Below are positions 1-10,343 of a stretch of DNA of 64,000 bases, in pieces. This DNA comes from Rugalucina vietnamica (taxonomy: Eukaryota; Mollusca; Bivalvia; Lucinida; Lucinidae), in the NCBI GenBank assembly GCA_964017185.1, contig OZ024874.1, positions 48,512,856-48,576,855 of the forward strand, given 5' to 3'. Under the pieces are notes generated by a model. That model worked only from the letters and a program-made list of their open reading frames with translations. It had not been told where the DNA came from and ran no database searches. Every line of letters starts with the position of its first letter. Positions within the stretch are counted from its first letter, which is position 1. Made by a program: the position numbers and the translations under genes.

Positions 1-480
1 GTCATTCTGAATACACTGGTGTGTATCAAAGATGGTGTCCAAGAAGGCTGCCAGAATATCGATTTTCGGTAATTTTAACAGTTTTGACAATGCATTCAGC
101 ATATCAACATACATTGTTTTGTATAAAAACTGTCCACATTCACATATCTGATTGTGTCATAATTCACAGATTTGTCGTTGAATCACGATGTTTAAGATGG
201 CTGCCACAATATGGTTCTTATTTGATTGCCAATAGTTTTCAAAGATGGCTGCCAGAATATTGATTTTCAGTGATATTGTTCATAGCAATTATGGATTCAC
301 TCGTAGTACTTTTAACTCAACAGTCTTGGCATTAACATTTGTTAATCATAGATGATGTCCAAGATGGCTTCCATAATGTGGAAAGTCTGTGATGTGTAAT
401 AGTTTTGACAGTAGGGAGATATGGACTCATCAGATATAAGTACTTCTCAGCCATTACATAGAAAAATGTGTCCAAGAAGG
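1..480. repeat. Degenerate tandem repeat with AAGATGGCTGCC cores
   Basis: The core AAGATGG(C/T)(T/G)(G/T)CC recurs near 28, 187, 241, 355 and 467, in text that otherwise diverges. The same core at about 170-bp spacing appears at 25.7-26.3 kb, and in the opposite orientation at 3.1-3.6 kb and 28.65-29.0 kb. It is a dispersed satellite-like family, and the window opens inside one copy. No coding potential is seen. Confidence 0.6.
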
Positions 481-1257
481 TGCATGATTAAAAACAAAAC
501 ATGATTAACCTCCGTCCCGTGCCAGACTCGCGTTAGAATTGGCCGGTCGCCCCTAGATCAGCTGGCTAACTGTCACTACGCTCCACTTTGGTACCTCGTT
601 CCATTTCCCTGACAGCTTAGCCAAGGTTGCGTTTAAACCAATGTCGAACTGATTGCGAATTTCGTAAGCGACTTCCAGCTATGTTATTTTGCTATTAATC
701 GTATTACTTTTGATATGCATTTGTACCAGTGACGAAAATCTTCTTGTAAACACATAAAATTGCATAAAACGCTTAAATCAATGTAGAAAAAACAAACGAT
801 TTTCGACTTGGAGTCGCTAATTCTACAGTAGTCTCCCCTGATCTATTTATAGACATATTTGAAATTTGCCATAGAAAACATTTTCTGATTCTGCGTACTT
901 AAACAACTAGAATATTTTTAATTTATGTCAATATATGCAAGAAAAGATCTAACATAAGTTAGAATAACACATTTTTTTCAGTTTTGCTGAATTTTCATTT
1001 TCGACCAAGGGCTGAATATATCCCATTTCCGTCGGTATGGAGAGGTTTAACGGAATACCGATGGAAATATTCCGTCTAGGTCGCCCCCTCTTGCGGAACC
1101 ATTAAACCTTGTCGAATAGAGGAGCGGCTCGTTTGCCATGAGCGGCGACCTGTGTCGTTTAAATTAAGGGATCCTGGTGATTGAGTGTGTCTGCTGTGCT
1201 GACGTTAATAGTCGGCATGCAACACACCACTTTGGCCCTGATTTCGGATAGACGGGA
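481..1257. other. No recognised feature
   Basis: No gene or long repeat was recognised. A short inverted motif (CCGTCGGTAT / ATACCGATGG) lies at about 1030-1070, next to the phrase TTTAACGGAA. Confidence 0.4.
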
Positions 1258-1372
1258 GGCCATGCGGACCATATGAAAACATACATGAGGCGCCAACAGC
1301 ACAAAACTTTTAAACACCAAGACATAAAACGAAAGTATCGCCTTGGAACGATCAGTACACCTGCACTAGCAG
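1258..1372 (-). repeat. Fragment of the Naiad 3'-terminal unit
   Basis: This stretch matches the middle of the 3' untranslated unit found in full at 30005-30634, 37193-37757 and 58701-59324, in antisense orientation. Both ends of the unit are missing. It contains the shared words GGCGCCAACAGCACAAAA and CACCAAGACATAAAAC. Confidence 0.7.
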
Positions 1373-1424
1373 GAGGCAATCCTCCCCTTGTGCAAAGCAC
1401 TCCGTAGAGCAAAACTGCAGAAGG

Positions 1425-1965
1425 TAAGCCTCTAGCTGCAGGGGGTAAACCTTCAGCTGCTGGAAGAAAGCCTCTTGCACCATCAAAACCTCACTCAGCA
1501 AAGGACAAACAGAAGCTTCCGTCCGAGAAAATATCAGCCCCTTTAGATCTGAGAATTACTATGACTGTCTTTGTGAGAGCATGGAAGAGGATATCACTCC
1601 TCCTAGTCCTCGTGCATCTTCCAAGAATTACCAATACTGAAAGTAGGTTCCTGTCTTTTATAATAAAGAAAGGTCAAGTTCTTAATTCTCTGAAAATTAT
1701 TTAATGGAAAGAATATACAAAGAATTACATATATACAGTGGAATTGTCGAGGAATTAAACCACATTATGATGAATTGATGTTACTCTTAACTCTGCTAGG
1801 ACCGTCTGTTTTCTGTCTTCAAGAAACTTTTCTGAAAACTGACGACAACTTTACTTTCAAAGGCTTTAATGTTTACAATAACATCCACTGTGATTGTACC
1901 AGAGCTTCTGGTGGAAGTTCTATTCTAGTAAAGTCTTCTTTACCTCAACTGTAATCTGTGACTTC
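1425..1965 (+). pseudogene. Non-LTR retrotransposon fragment: ORF1 C-terminus and start of ORF2 endonuclease
   Basis: The first part reads as a lysine/proline/alanine-rich ORF1 tail (repeats of the type GKPxAAG), then an acidic end in another frame (CESMEEDITPPSP) before a stop. From about 1733 a second frame opens with QWNCRGI and continues to LQETFLKTDDN. This is the N-terminal signature of the apurinic-like (EEP) endonuclease of non-LTR elements, with the catalytic glutamate of the QET motif. The frame stops after about 75 codons, and nothing downstream restores the domain. The style resembles I/Nimb-type elements, but this is a guess. It is a broken fragment with no promoter or tail visible. 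Confidence 0.7.
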
Positions 1966-2139
1966 TTTACCTCCTGCATAGGAGAACCATGTCATATAAA
2001 AGCATGTAAAAAGTTTATGGTTATGGTCGTAAAAGTTCTTGTAAGAGTCAATGGAGTGCATATACAATTTACATTGCTATTTACAGTTCATACTAAAATA
2101 TCCTTGTGTAAAGTTCTGCAACTTTAGATACACGTGGGA

Positions 2140-2535
2140 CTGTCATTCTCATCGTCTTCTTGTTTTCATTTTGCTACGTCATTGGTTCCTCAGATTATGT
2201 AGTGCAAATACAAGTCTTCTGCACTGATACTCTAACTTTGAAAGTCTTTCTAGCAACAGTTTCCTTTTCTTGTATGAATGATCTTGGACCAAGTGATAGT
2301 ATACGTAGTTTGGGAAGAAAAATCTATTTTGGTAGCTTCAAATAGTTCGTAACACAGGTCACTCAGTATTGGATTTCTAACAGTCTCTAAACCCTTGCAG
2401 AACAGCAGGAAATGTGACATTGTTTCATCACCATGGTCGCACAGGAGACACGTTGGTTTTTCATCGTTCTGACTGAACGCAGCACGATTTGTTTGTAATA
2501 CACGCTGTTTTTTTTTCTTTTCAACGTGAAATTAA
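2140..2535 (-). pseudogene. Non-LTR retrotransposon ORF2 C-terminal fragment
   Basis: Read on the minus strand, a frame gives LQTNRAAFSQ followed by a cysteine/histidine module, CLLCDHGDETMSHFLLFC, then GLETVRNPIL. This C-terminal zinc-knuckle arrangement (CxxC...HFLLxC...R) ends the ORF2 of many endonuclease-RT non-LTR elements. It is opposite in orientation to the endonuclease fragment at 1425-1965, so the two are either different insertions or an inverted remnant. Coding text fades toward 2140, with frameshifts. Confidence 0.7.
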
Positions 2536-3100
2536 GTATAAAAGCAAATTTACAAGATAAAGCTGTTTCTGTGTCACACCTCATCGTAAACCCCGAAGAC
2601 TGTTTTTTTCTCACGTCGCGGCTCAATTATAGTTGACCTTTGAGTCAAACCACTTAGTGGACAGGACACCAGACCCTTTATTCTAACTTTCAGTAGATGC
2701 ATCTGGTCTGGTAAGAATGTAACAATTCATACACAGCATTACTTATTAATATGGAAACCTGGACATTATAAACCGTATAAGTACCCACTGTGTGCTTAGT
2801 AGATTGTCACTATGATTTCCACGTATGAAGCAAAGACTGATAAAATTTGACAGACATATACAAACAAATCTTTGTGTCAACCTATTATGCTACACTGTTT
2901 ATGTTTATGCTACTGTTGAAGTTATTGCCTAACGATAACTGCTTTGTGTTAAATATACAATTACATTGAAGCCATTTACTCGTGGATAATATTCCCCGAC
3001 TTGTCGTTTCATGTTCAGTAATACAATATTAGAACTGTGAACATATATAGTCTTCTATTGTGTTAAATCTGTACTTTTCATTAGATATTGAGATGCAGCA
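2536..3100. other. No recognised feature
   Basis: AT-rich sequence with no long open frame and no match to the repeat families of this window. Confidence 0.4.
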
Positions 3101-3640
3101 AAGCTTTTATTCATTAAAATATAGGCAAAGCACTTGTTAATGGACTTAAAAGATATATGGCATCATCATACCAAAGCCTTTTTCTTTGCCAATTTTGCAC
3201 CGACATGAAAACTAAAGAAAAATCGCATATTTCTGGCAGCCATTTTGGATGCCACATTGAAACATCTTATGTTTACAGCTTTCTTAAAAGGAATTAAGCT
3301 TCACCTTTGATTGTCCCCCATTATTAATGTCATTAAAAATAAGCACAACAATACTATTAGGTCATTGTAATTAATGATTTTGTTGAAAAATATATTTCTG
3401 GTGACCATTTTGGATGCCATCTTGAAAAGATTGATGTTTACAGCTTTTTTACAAAGAGTGAAGCTTCACCTGTAATCATCATTCATGATTTGATGGCAAA
3501 ATAAGCACAGAAATACTTTGAAATCATTATAACTAAAATTATATTTGAAATCCCTGTATTTGGCAGACATATTGGACGCCATCTTGAATTTCTCAAAACC
3601 CCCAATGATGACAAAGTGTTAACAGTCAGATTCTTGAAAG
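3101..3640. repeat. About 160-bp tandem repeat, three degenerate units
   Basis: The phrase ATTTCTGGCAGCCATTTTGG and close variants start at about 3226, 3393 and 3550, each followed by GATGCC or GACGCC and then CTTGAA-like text. The spacing is about 160 bp. This is the reverse orientation of the AAGATGG family at 1-480 and 25.7-26.3 kb. Confidence 0.65.
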
Positions 3641-3917
3641 ACAATACCTATAGTACAGGAATCAATCAAGAAAAAAACTTTATACCTGATTACCAGGTCC
3701 AGTGAAAATATCGCATATTCATGCCGGACTACAGATTATTTCATTGTTTTGCCTGTGCTGTTTAATTCGCCTCTGTTTGCTATCGATAATTATCAGCCAA
3801 GTAAGGGTTCGTATCACCCCTCGTCTTCGTTTCAGATATGGTCTGAGAAGTAATCGCCCATGTTACCGAAAGAAGCAAGTGTCAGCGGCAGCAAAATTTA
3901 CTTTCAAAAGTGAATGA

Positions 3918-4572
3918 CCTGAATTTCTTATTTACACATTGGTTCCCCCTTTTTCTTGATGCTTCACATAAAATTTGGCTTTGATTGGCCAAGCCAATTC
4001 AGAGGAGATGATGTTTGAATATTATGGTAATGTACAGGTATATTGCCCCGGGGTGGGGGCAGATGAGCCCCTGGGGTCAATTTTTTTTTCAGAATCATCA
4101 ATATTCAGTCCTACTGCCCATTTCCTGCAAGATTTTCACTTTAAATGACACTTAAAAATTTTTCCCCATTCAAATGCATCGGCAACCTATGTTGACCTTG
4201 CCGTAAAATAGGTCAAGGTCATCACAGGGTCATGATTTATATACACATTGTAGTGCTTGAGCCATCAATGCTTCATGCCAAGTTTCGTTGAAATTGGTCC
4301 ACTGGTTCTGGAGAAGAAGATTTTTGAAGGGTTTTTACCATATATGGGCATGGCGGCCATCTTGGTCATGTGACCTGGATTTCTTATATACACATTGGTT
4401 CCCCCTTCCTATTGATGCTTTACATAAAATTTGGCTTTGATTGGCCAAGCGGTTTCAGAGAAGAAGATCTTTGAAAATGGTGGACGACGGACGACGGACG
4501 GACGGACGGACGACGGAGCATGGGTATACTATAAGCTCACCTTGTGAGCCTGACGGCTCAGTTGAGCTAAAA
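3918..4572 (+). repeat. Dispersed repeat ending in GACGGACGG / GGGTATACTATAAGCTCAC
   Basis: Two partial units begin with TTATATACACATTGGTTCCC-like text at 3930 and 4383, about 456 bp apart. The unit ends with a GACGGACGGACG simple repeat, then CATGGGTATACTATAAGCTC and TGACGGCTCAGTTGAGCTAA (4487-4569). Related copies lie at 12225-12440, and inverted at 40983-42330. The element includes GTCATGTGACC and GGCGGCCATCTTGG. It looks non-coding, and its class is unknown. Confidence 0.65.
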
Positions 4573-4574
4573 AT

Positions 4575-4902
4575 GTCTAATAGTCACTCCGTTATATAAA
4601 AGATAGAACATATTTAAGTAATTTGGATTGAACTGAACTTGCAAATAATTTAACGTCAGATCATTTCTAAGCATATCATTTTTATGAAGAGACAACACAG
4701 TCATAGATGTCTTAAAAATGGACACTTTGTAAGTTTGAATGACCAAACTTATACGCGCATGCTTAATCGTACTCAAAATTATGTATGTGAACAAAAATTG
4801 CATCTCCCCTAAAATGACAAAACAGGTCTGTTTTCTGAAATATAATAAGACATTATGTAATAAAATTCTTAAATATGATGTTAATGCTCATGCTAAGTGA
4901 TT
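4575..4902 (+). other. Gene A intron segment, homologous to gene B intron
   Basis: This stretch aligns, in inverted orientation, with 56890-57200. Shared phrases include AATTTGGATTGAACTGA, GAGACAACACAGTCAT, CGTACTCAAAATTATGTA and CCCTAAAATGACAAAACAG. It therefore belongs to the ancestral intron upstream of the transmembrane exon in both paralogs. At its right end it shows the unoccupied site of the 3.9-kb inverted-repeat element that interrupts the same position in gene B. Confidence 0.8.
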
Positions 4903-5668
4903 GTTGAAGCTATTCATTTTAATTGATTGGGGCCGGAGCTTCTTGACTGTTGCTTGGCCCACAGGGGTTCAACTGGTGTTTTTCTTTTGCTCCGTATTTC
5001 AGTAAGTTATTGGGCGCCAAGGCATCTCTGTCGTCGGGCAGTTTACTGAGTCTGTGAGTCCTCGTTTTTGATTCATCATGGTCGTTATCATTATTTGTTA
5101 GTCCATGATGATTCATTGATTACTTGAAGATTCACCACGAGAACCGAACAATTAACTAAATGTCGTGAACCATTGCAGAATATGCGGGTGAGGTTAGGGC
5201 CCTGTAAAACCGGTTTAACACCGTGTTGTGTCCTGGAGCAAGACACATTAACTCCCTACAGTACTGGTTAGACCCAGGAAGCGTTGGCTCCGACCCGACA
5301 TGACTGAAAAATTGTTGAATGGGACGTTAAGCCTCAACACAAATAAACAAAAAACGGTTTAAGTCCCCCCTTGTAATTCTGTATTCCTGATCGTTCCAAT
5401 GCGATAATTCTGTTGTGGTTCTAATCGCTTTGTACTTTGTAGTCGAGTTTTTAGGCTATTTGAACCTTATGTACAAGTACGTTTTCATATTTTTAGTTAA
5501 GTTCGGGTAACTGAGTGGCCGCCTATTGGGCATAAGCTGCTCACCCGGCTTACGATATGCTTTATTGGTATAAGTCCCTGATGTCAATTGTTTTCCCACC
5601 CCTCGGTTTTCGGAGTGGGAATTTCTTTCTGATTGCGCCATTTCCAGATCATTGCCTACTTGTACATT
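4903..5668 (+). mobile_element. Solo Naiad 3'-terminal unit, shared by both paralogs
   Basis: The segment starts at AAGCTATTCATTTT and ends at TTGCCTACTTGTAC, the two boundaries of the Naiad 3' unit. The gene B intron carries a copy at the same place and in the same gene-relative orientation (52922-52312), so this insertion predates the duplication. A SINE fragment (5219-5354) has since landed inside it. The unit ends about 30 bp before the splice acceptor of the transmembrane exon. Confidence 0.8.
5219..5354 (+). mobile_element. 5'-truncated SINE with target duplication
   Basis: This piece interrupts the Naiad unit and is flanked by the direct repeat CGGTTTAA (5211-5218 and 5355-5362). It contains AGACCCAGGAAGCG, shared with the SINE at 7468-7625, and ends with GGGACGTTAAGCC and an A-rich tail. 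The tRNA-like head is missing. Gene B's copy of the unit lacks it, so it arrived after the duplication. Confidence 0.75.
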
Positions 5669-5700
5669 TTTTTTCATATAAATCATGGTATGTATTTCAG

Positions 5701-5809
5701 ACAACAAGGAGAGTTATCCTGATGTAGGAGTTATAGTAGGTAGCGTGGTTGGAGCAGTAGTTCTCATTATGGTTATACTTGTTGCCTGCATTATACGTAG
5801 GAATAACAG
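5701..5809 (+). CDS. Gene A, transmembrane exon of a sushi-type receptor paralog
   Basis: An internal exon, bounded by the acceptor TTTCAG (to 5700) and the donor GTAGAT (from 5810). It enters in phase 1 and leaves after two bases of a codon, exactly as the gene B exon does. It encodes a short polar stretch (NKESYPD), a helix of about 24 hydrophobic residues (VGVIVGSVVGAVVLIMVILV) and a stop-transfer cluster (RRNN), giving a type I membrane anchor with the tail inside the cell. Extracellular exons must lie to the left. None was found in the window, although gene B shows sushi modules in that position. The Naiad unit lies immediately upstream, and two hairpin MITEs fill the following intron. 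Confidence 0.8.
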
Positions 5810-5819
5810 GTAGATATAC

Positions 5820-6099
5820 CATCAGGAAAACATCTCCGTGCAATGAATACCCCCTTAAACCCCACTTTTATATAGTAAAACTGGGGTATGCAGGGGTATA
5901 CCTATTTTTCTTATTTTTGCTCCAAAACATAGATTGTGGGTACTCGTTAGAACCGCCTCGGTGAGGCTTTTCTAACGTGTACCCACAATCTATGTTTTGA
6001 GCAAAAATAAGAGAAATATCAAATTTTTTCTACTGAAAATTTTCATTTTTTTGCAAATCAAAAAATCTCTGTATATTGCATGGGCATGTTTTCGTAATG
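5820..6099 (+). mobile_element. Hairpin MITE, copy 1
   Basis: About 280 bp. The termini CATCAGGAAAACAT...CCGTGCAATG and CATTGCATGG...TTTTCGTAATG form imperfect inverted repeats. The centre is a long hairpin whose arms read TTTTTGCTCCAAAACATAGA and TTGTGGGTACTCGTTAGAAC against their complement. The gene B intron lacks it: GTAGATATA runs straight into CATACAAACG there. Other copies: 6208, 12571, 20155, 30971; partial at 7702 and 45575. Confidence 0.85.
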
Positions 6100-6207
6100 C
6101 TTACTGACGTTTGAATATCATATTACATTTTTAAACACTGCAACTGAGATCGGAACCTACCCCTATCGTTTCTTGCCGTGGCTTCTGCAATAACTATTTA
6201 CTGGTTA

Positions 6208-6457
6208 CATCACGAAAACATATCCATGTAATATATACCCCCCCCCCCTGAACCCCACTTTTATATAGCAAAACTGGGGTATGCAGGGGAATACCTATTT
6301 TTCTTATTTTTGCTCCAAAACATAGATAGTGGGTACCCACAACTACAATCTATGTTTTGAGCAAAAATAAGAAAAATATTGCATTTTTAAGCTGACAATT
6401 TTCAATGTTTAAAGCTCAAAAAATCTCTGTTGATTGCATGGACAAGTTTTCGTAATG
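6208..6457 (+). mobile_element. Hairpin MITE, copy 2
   Basis: Same family and orientation as the copy at 5820-6099, with a shorter central loop and a run of C at 6240-6247. It also lies in the gene A intron and is absent from gene B, where GGTTAAGAGTTATAAACG is continuous. Comparing filled and empty sites shows little or no target-site duplication. Confidence 0.85.
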
Positions 6458-6557
6458 AAAAGTTATAAACGTTCTAATGCAAACTATTAAGATTATAAAA
6501 CAAAAGGCACACTTAGAAAAAATAACCGGTACTATCGGAACCAATCAGAATTATTCT

Positions 6558-6620
6558 GATCTGTTGGTTGCTTCCATTAACTGCACAGCTGATCAGCGCC
6601 TTTCTTTTCGCCTATGCAAA
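6558..6620 (+). repeat. Short repeat CTGCACAGCTGATCAGCGCC
   Basis: A fragment of a dispersed family whose fullest copies are tandem at 13373-13865. Others lie at 19110-19180 and 51885-51925. The gene B intron has the same fragment at the equivalent place, so it predates the duplication. Confidence 0.65.
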
Positions 6621-6681
6621 TAGTTGATTTTCTCATGCATATGCTCAAAGATATTAAGATATTTTGAAACTTTGCTTTCAG

Positions 6682-6919
6682 AGGACAACAATCCAAAATG
6701 CACACAGACACAGAACTTCCAGCTAAAGATATAGTTCACCAAAATCCTTTATACACTCATACTAATAATGGACATCGAAATTTACCTGAACCTTCGTACG
6801 AAAATTATATCGATGCTAACGAGAAAACTACAGAGCTTAAATCCGGTGGCATTGTTCCAATTCCTGAAAAACGCCAGTCAAGTCAGTATGAATCACTTCA
6901 CGAAGGAAGTGGTGACTAA
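6682..6919 (+). CDS. Gene A, cytoplasmic tail exon (truncated)
   Basis: The exon follows the acceptor TTGCTTTCAG. Its frame continues from the transmembrane exon across the split codon AG|A. It encodes a hydrophilic tail, about 50-60% identical to gene B, with the PTB/endocytic motif NPLY, then YENYIDA and YESL. It ends at TAA (6917-6919). Gene B continues for 34 more residues after the corresponding point. A one-base deletion plus substitution just at the stop explains the difference, since the remaining tail can still be read in another frame to a stop at 7011-7013. Gene A therefore lacks the distal tyrosine motifs. It may be a functional short-tail form or an early pseudogene. Confidence 0.8.
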
Positions 6920-7075
6920 TTACACCATACAGTGCTCTTGATACTACACAACCCACGAAAACCCTGATGAATATGCTAATATAAATGACATCAGTGCTAC
7001 TTCGAGATTCTGAGGCTCAACGACAGTAGCAGTAAGGATAATAATATAATAAAAGGAAGGTGGAAAAGTTATGCT
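6920..7075 (+). pseudogene. Frameshifted remnant of gene A distal tail and 3' UTR
   Basis: After the premature stop, the text GATGAATATGCTAATATAAA still encodes DEYANIN in a shifted frame, and the frame ends with ISATSRF at 7011-7013. The following 60 bases (AGTAAGGATAATAATATAAT, GGAAGGTGGAAAA) match the 3' flank of gene B at 51393-51440. Homology ends near 7075, the edge of the duplicated segment. Confidence 0.75.
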
Positions 7076-7228
7076 GTATAAAAAGGATTGTATATAAAAC
7101 ACTATTTTATCACACTGAGAGACAAATTATTGCTCCCAGACGATTAGAGTAGACTTACGTCACAGGTTTATCGTCATACATATGAATGAAAATAGATGCA
7201 TTTGACCAATTGGAACAGAATTGTCCAT

Positions 7229-7289
7229 GCGCAAAGTAGGAATCGGGACAAAGTAAGAATCTATTATTTTCCTTGCGCAAAGTAGGAAT
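7229..7289. repeat. GCGCAAAGTAGGAAT motif pair
   Basis: Two direct copies of GCGCAAAGTAGGAAT (7229 and 7275), each followed within a few bases by GGGACAAAG. The same words occur in both termini of the Polinton (8006-8060 and 16980-17051). They may be debris of a terminus or a related element. Confidence 0.5.
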
Positions 7290-7467
7290 TTTGGGACAAA
7301 GTTTTAAGCTACAATATGCTTCTGTTATGCTTTACTTGTTCATGGCTGTTCTGTTGTCATTTAGTGGTTTGCGTTTTGAGCATTTTTGATCTTTGCTAAC
7401 GTTTTGGTTCTAAATACGTACACCAGATTCTTGTCATTGCTTACATTTACTCACCATATCTTTGGGG

Positions 7468-7625
7468 AAACGTGATGGCGTAGTGGTAGAATAGGGCTCC
7501 GGAGCGGGAGGTCCTGGGTGCGATAACTACCACCACCGTAGCCTCTCTTAGTGATGGTAAGACCCAGGAAGCGATGGCTCCGTCCATGCATGACGGAAAA
7601 ACTGTTGACTGTGTGTGAATTATCA
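7468..7625 (+). mobile_element. tRNA-derived SINE
   Basis: The head (GATGGCGTAGTGGTAGAATA, then GGTCCTGGGTGCGATAACTA) has the spacing of RNA polymerase III A and B boxes in a degenerate tRNA. The body contains AGACCCAGGAAGCGATGGCT, shared with the SINE fragment at 5219-5354. No long A tail is visible. Confidence 0.6.
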
Positions 7626-7701
7626 CGGTAGACATTATTAACTGGCATGCGCATAAATTGCATATTATGAAATATACTGATCATTCTCAGCTGTTAAAAT
7701 G

Positions 7702-7850
7702 AAAATTTCATCAGAAAAAAAAAACATTTTTCAGCATAGATTGTTCGTACACTTTAGACCCGCCTCGTCAAGGCTTTTTTAATGAGTACCCACAATCTCT
7801 GATGTTTTGTGCAAAAATAAGGAAAAATAGGTTTACCCCTGTATACACAG
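7702..7850 (-). mobile_element. Partial hairpin MITE, copy 6
   Basis: A diverged half copy. CATAGATTGT, CCGCCTCG, AGTACCCACAATC and GCAAAAATAAGGAAAAATAG match the central hairpin and one arm of the family. The outer arms are decayed. Confidence 0.6.
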
Positions 7851-8005
7851 TTTAGAGTATAATAGTGTCTCCAACTTCTTGATGCACAACGTTTTAAAAT
7901 AGTGTCTGTTTCTATTTTTCCCCTCTTTATATATCCAGTGTTATCCTTTTTTGTCCATTCTGAAGTAAGGATCTGTTAAATTCCGACATTGTTCCATTCA
8001 TTAAC

Positions 8006-8382
8006 TGTGCAAAGTAGAAATTCCTACTTTGTCCAAAGCGATTTCTACTTTGCGCACAGATTATATCAGTAGTATGCAAAACCTTTGTGGAAGGTTAGCA
8101 GCTGGCTCTGGGTCTATTGTTCTGGCTCTATTGTCTTTACTAATCTCTAAATAAACAAATAAACAAACAAACAAATCATTGTCATCCTTAAATGGATGAA
8201 TAAACATCGACCATTCTTTAAAATGCCGTCGTTTACTTAAGATAGTTCAATATTGATATGTGAAATGTAAATACACTGTAGAAAATGAAAAGCGTGCGGG
8301 ATGCGCGTGTTGATTTTACTCGCTGAAAAGAATTTAGCTAATAAAGGCAGAAATTCGGAAAATGATAATATTGTTATTCTTT
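8006..8382 (+). repeat. Left terminal inverted repeat of the Polinton
   Basis: It matches the complement of 16599-17051 over most of its length, for example TAGTATGCAAAACCTTTGTG, GCGTGCGGGATGCGCGTGTT and AAGAATTTAGCTAATAAA. The outer 60 bp contain TGTGCAAAGTAG and a palindrome GAAATTCCTACTTTG. Inner homology ends at TTGTTATTC near 8382. Confidence 0.85.
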
Positions 8383-8544
8383 TCACAGTAGATACAACGC
8401 TTTTTTTCATTGTCCACTAGTATGTCGCGTGTCGACTCTTACCGTATCATCAATTGTCTTTCGATAGCGCTATTGCATTTGGGCATTTAAAAGCAATCAT
8501 ACTGGAAACAACTGGGCCTATTTCTGACACGCTGTACGTCGTAA

Positions 8545-9396
8545 ATGAACGGGATAGTAAGACATGGTGCTAGAGAGCCAACACGGGAAGAGGTCGGTGG
8601 TTGCGAGAGGTTGGCGTCAGCAGCTGATAAGGATAGCGTCGGCGCTTCTCCGACTAGCAGCATTGACAGCCAGACAGACAGCGCACGAGTTTCAAACAAC
8701 GGTGCACCCGTGCATACTGCTGGTAGCAATGATTCTGATAAGAATTGGTATGAGGAGTCGCTTATCAAATTTGTGACGCCGTGTTCGATTGGTTTCTTTG
8801 GTATGAATAACAGTGGGAAAACCACCTATATAGCGAAGATGCTAGAGCAAGCAGAGGGTGTTTTCACAGAGCCACCAAAGCGCGTCATTTTCTGCTACAA
8901 TATATTCCAGGATCTATTTCGACGCATGGAAGAGACCGTACCAAACTTGAGTTTTTATCAGGGATTATCTGACCGAGCAACCATCGAAGAATGGTCTACA
9001 CAGACAGCTGGCAACTTGATGCTTGTGATCGATGATATGTATCACGAGCTTATGCAAAGTAAGGCGGTGTGCGATCTTATAATAATGGTATCCCACCATC
9101 TAAACATTGCATGCTTGGTAACGGGACATAACCTGTTCATGTGCTCTAAGTATTCAAAAACTATATCAACGAATTTGCATTATATTGGTATACTTAGCGT
9201 CAATGAAAAGTTACCAGTAAATCAGGTTCAATTAACACATGACAATATTTTATTCATTCTGAAGGGACTAATGCTGATGCTTCAGCATTCATTTTCATGG
9301 AATAAGATGCCATCCATCATTGCTATTGAAAACGGTGGTCATAACAGCCGAATAGACCATACGCACTCTTTGACAAATGTCAGAAGCTTCCATTGA
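8545..9396 (+). CDS. Polinton packaging ATPase (A32/FtsK-HerA-like)
   Basis: A 283-residue open frame. Residues 1-75 are a low-complexity N-terminal extension. The Walker A loop is GMNNSGKT (about 86-93) and the Walker B strand is LMLVIDDM (about 158-165). The stretches SHHLN (183-187) and TGHNLF (193-198) fit the conserved region after Walker B in DNA-packaging ATPases of Polintons and related viruses. In such elements the enzyme pumps DNA into a capsid using ATP. The core is intact. The last 60-70 residues look less typical, so a frameshift after about residue 215 is possible. Start chosen: first in-frame ATG, with no recognisable upstream signal. It is the first gene inside the left terminal repeat. 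Confidence 0.75.
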   Translation: MNGIVRHGAREPTREEVGGCERLASAADKDSVGASPTSSIDSQTDSARVSNNGAPVHTAGSNDSDKNWYEESLIKFVTPCSIGFFGMNNSGKTTYIAKMLEQAEGVFTEPPKRVIFCYNIFQDLFRRMEETVPNLSFYQGLSDRATIEEWSTQTAGNLMLVIDDMYHELMQSKAVCDLIIMVSHHLNIACLVTGHNLFMCSKYSKTISTNLHYIGILSVNEKLPVNQVQLTHDNILFILKGLMLMLQHSFSWNKMPSIIAIENGGHNSRIDHTHSLTNVRSFH

Positions 9397-10343
9397 AATG
9401 TATAGAAAAATGCAAAATTTGGGCACTTCCTGAAAATTAAGTCCTCCATTCCGCCAGCCAATGGAAAAATTTAATCAATTGGGTGACGTTTTCAATGTTG
9501 GTTTCAGAGGAATGAGAAAGCATGACGACTGGTAAGAAAAGTGCTTTCTAGTTTTCAAACTTTTCCAAAATCCCAAATTGCACGTGTATCACGGGCACCA
9601 TAGTTCCCGGACTAGTGGAACTGTTTTATGTCACTAAATCAATACACTGTTGGCCAGAATCATGAATGAAACCAAAATGTTCAATAGAAATTTTATATTT
9701 TTCAAAATATCGAAATTTTAAAGGTGGTAACTTTTCATTGACGCTGAGTATATTTTTTACAATTCGTGACAGAAGACATTTGTCTATATTGGGGTCTCAA
9801 TTGTTTGCGCACAACAGCAAGGCGAGAAATTCTGTGAAGGTTTACGACCATGTCCGGAGTGACAATAGTCTCGGTAATCCTCTTATAATAGACAACAGCC
9901 CCGGGTCTACAAACAGAAATATGATGTTAAGAAGCAATGTGTTAGTCGGGGAGCTACCGGTCATTTATGAAATCAATTAACGCGGAGGCTAGACACTTTT
10001 TTCTATATTCGCGATGTTTGAATTATGGATAGAGTAAATCGAAATATTCACTTTCTTCGATATTTAACCACGAGAACAAACAGTAATCAGAGAAAGTTAT
10101 TGCTCGAGTCAGCTTCAACCGACCAAGTGAATGCCTTAGCGGAAATCGCTTTTAACATTATCTGTGGGATTTTTGAACTAAGCTAAATAGAGTTTTCAAC
10201 ACTGTATCGCTATAGAACTGTTATCCGTAAGCTGGCATCAAAACAACTCAGACTGGAAGAAAAGAAGGTCAGTTTAATTGGAAACAGCATTGCTGTGTAT
10301 CATCTTCTAACTGTATTTTTCAAGCACAGCAACGCTGAACGGC
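9397..10343. other. Polinton interior, not assigned
   Basis: A 104-codon open frame lies at 9666-9980 (+) with no recognised motif. The rest shows no domain, and capsid or protease genes could not be identified here. Confidence 0.35.

Noticed and set aside
1164-1412. 82-codon minus-strand frame rich in Trp and Cys
   Set aside because: Overlaps a Naiad 3' unit fragment. No motif, and no support from other copies.
7447-7684. Possible tRNA gene
   Set aside because: A and B boxes are present, but the acceptor and anticodon stems do not pair. The sequence continues into a shared repeat body, as in a SINE.
9666-9980. 104-codon plus-strand frame downstream of the ATPase
   Set aside because: Position suggests a Polinton gene, but no motif was recognised. 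Left as unassigned interior.
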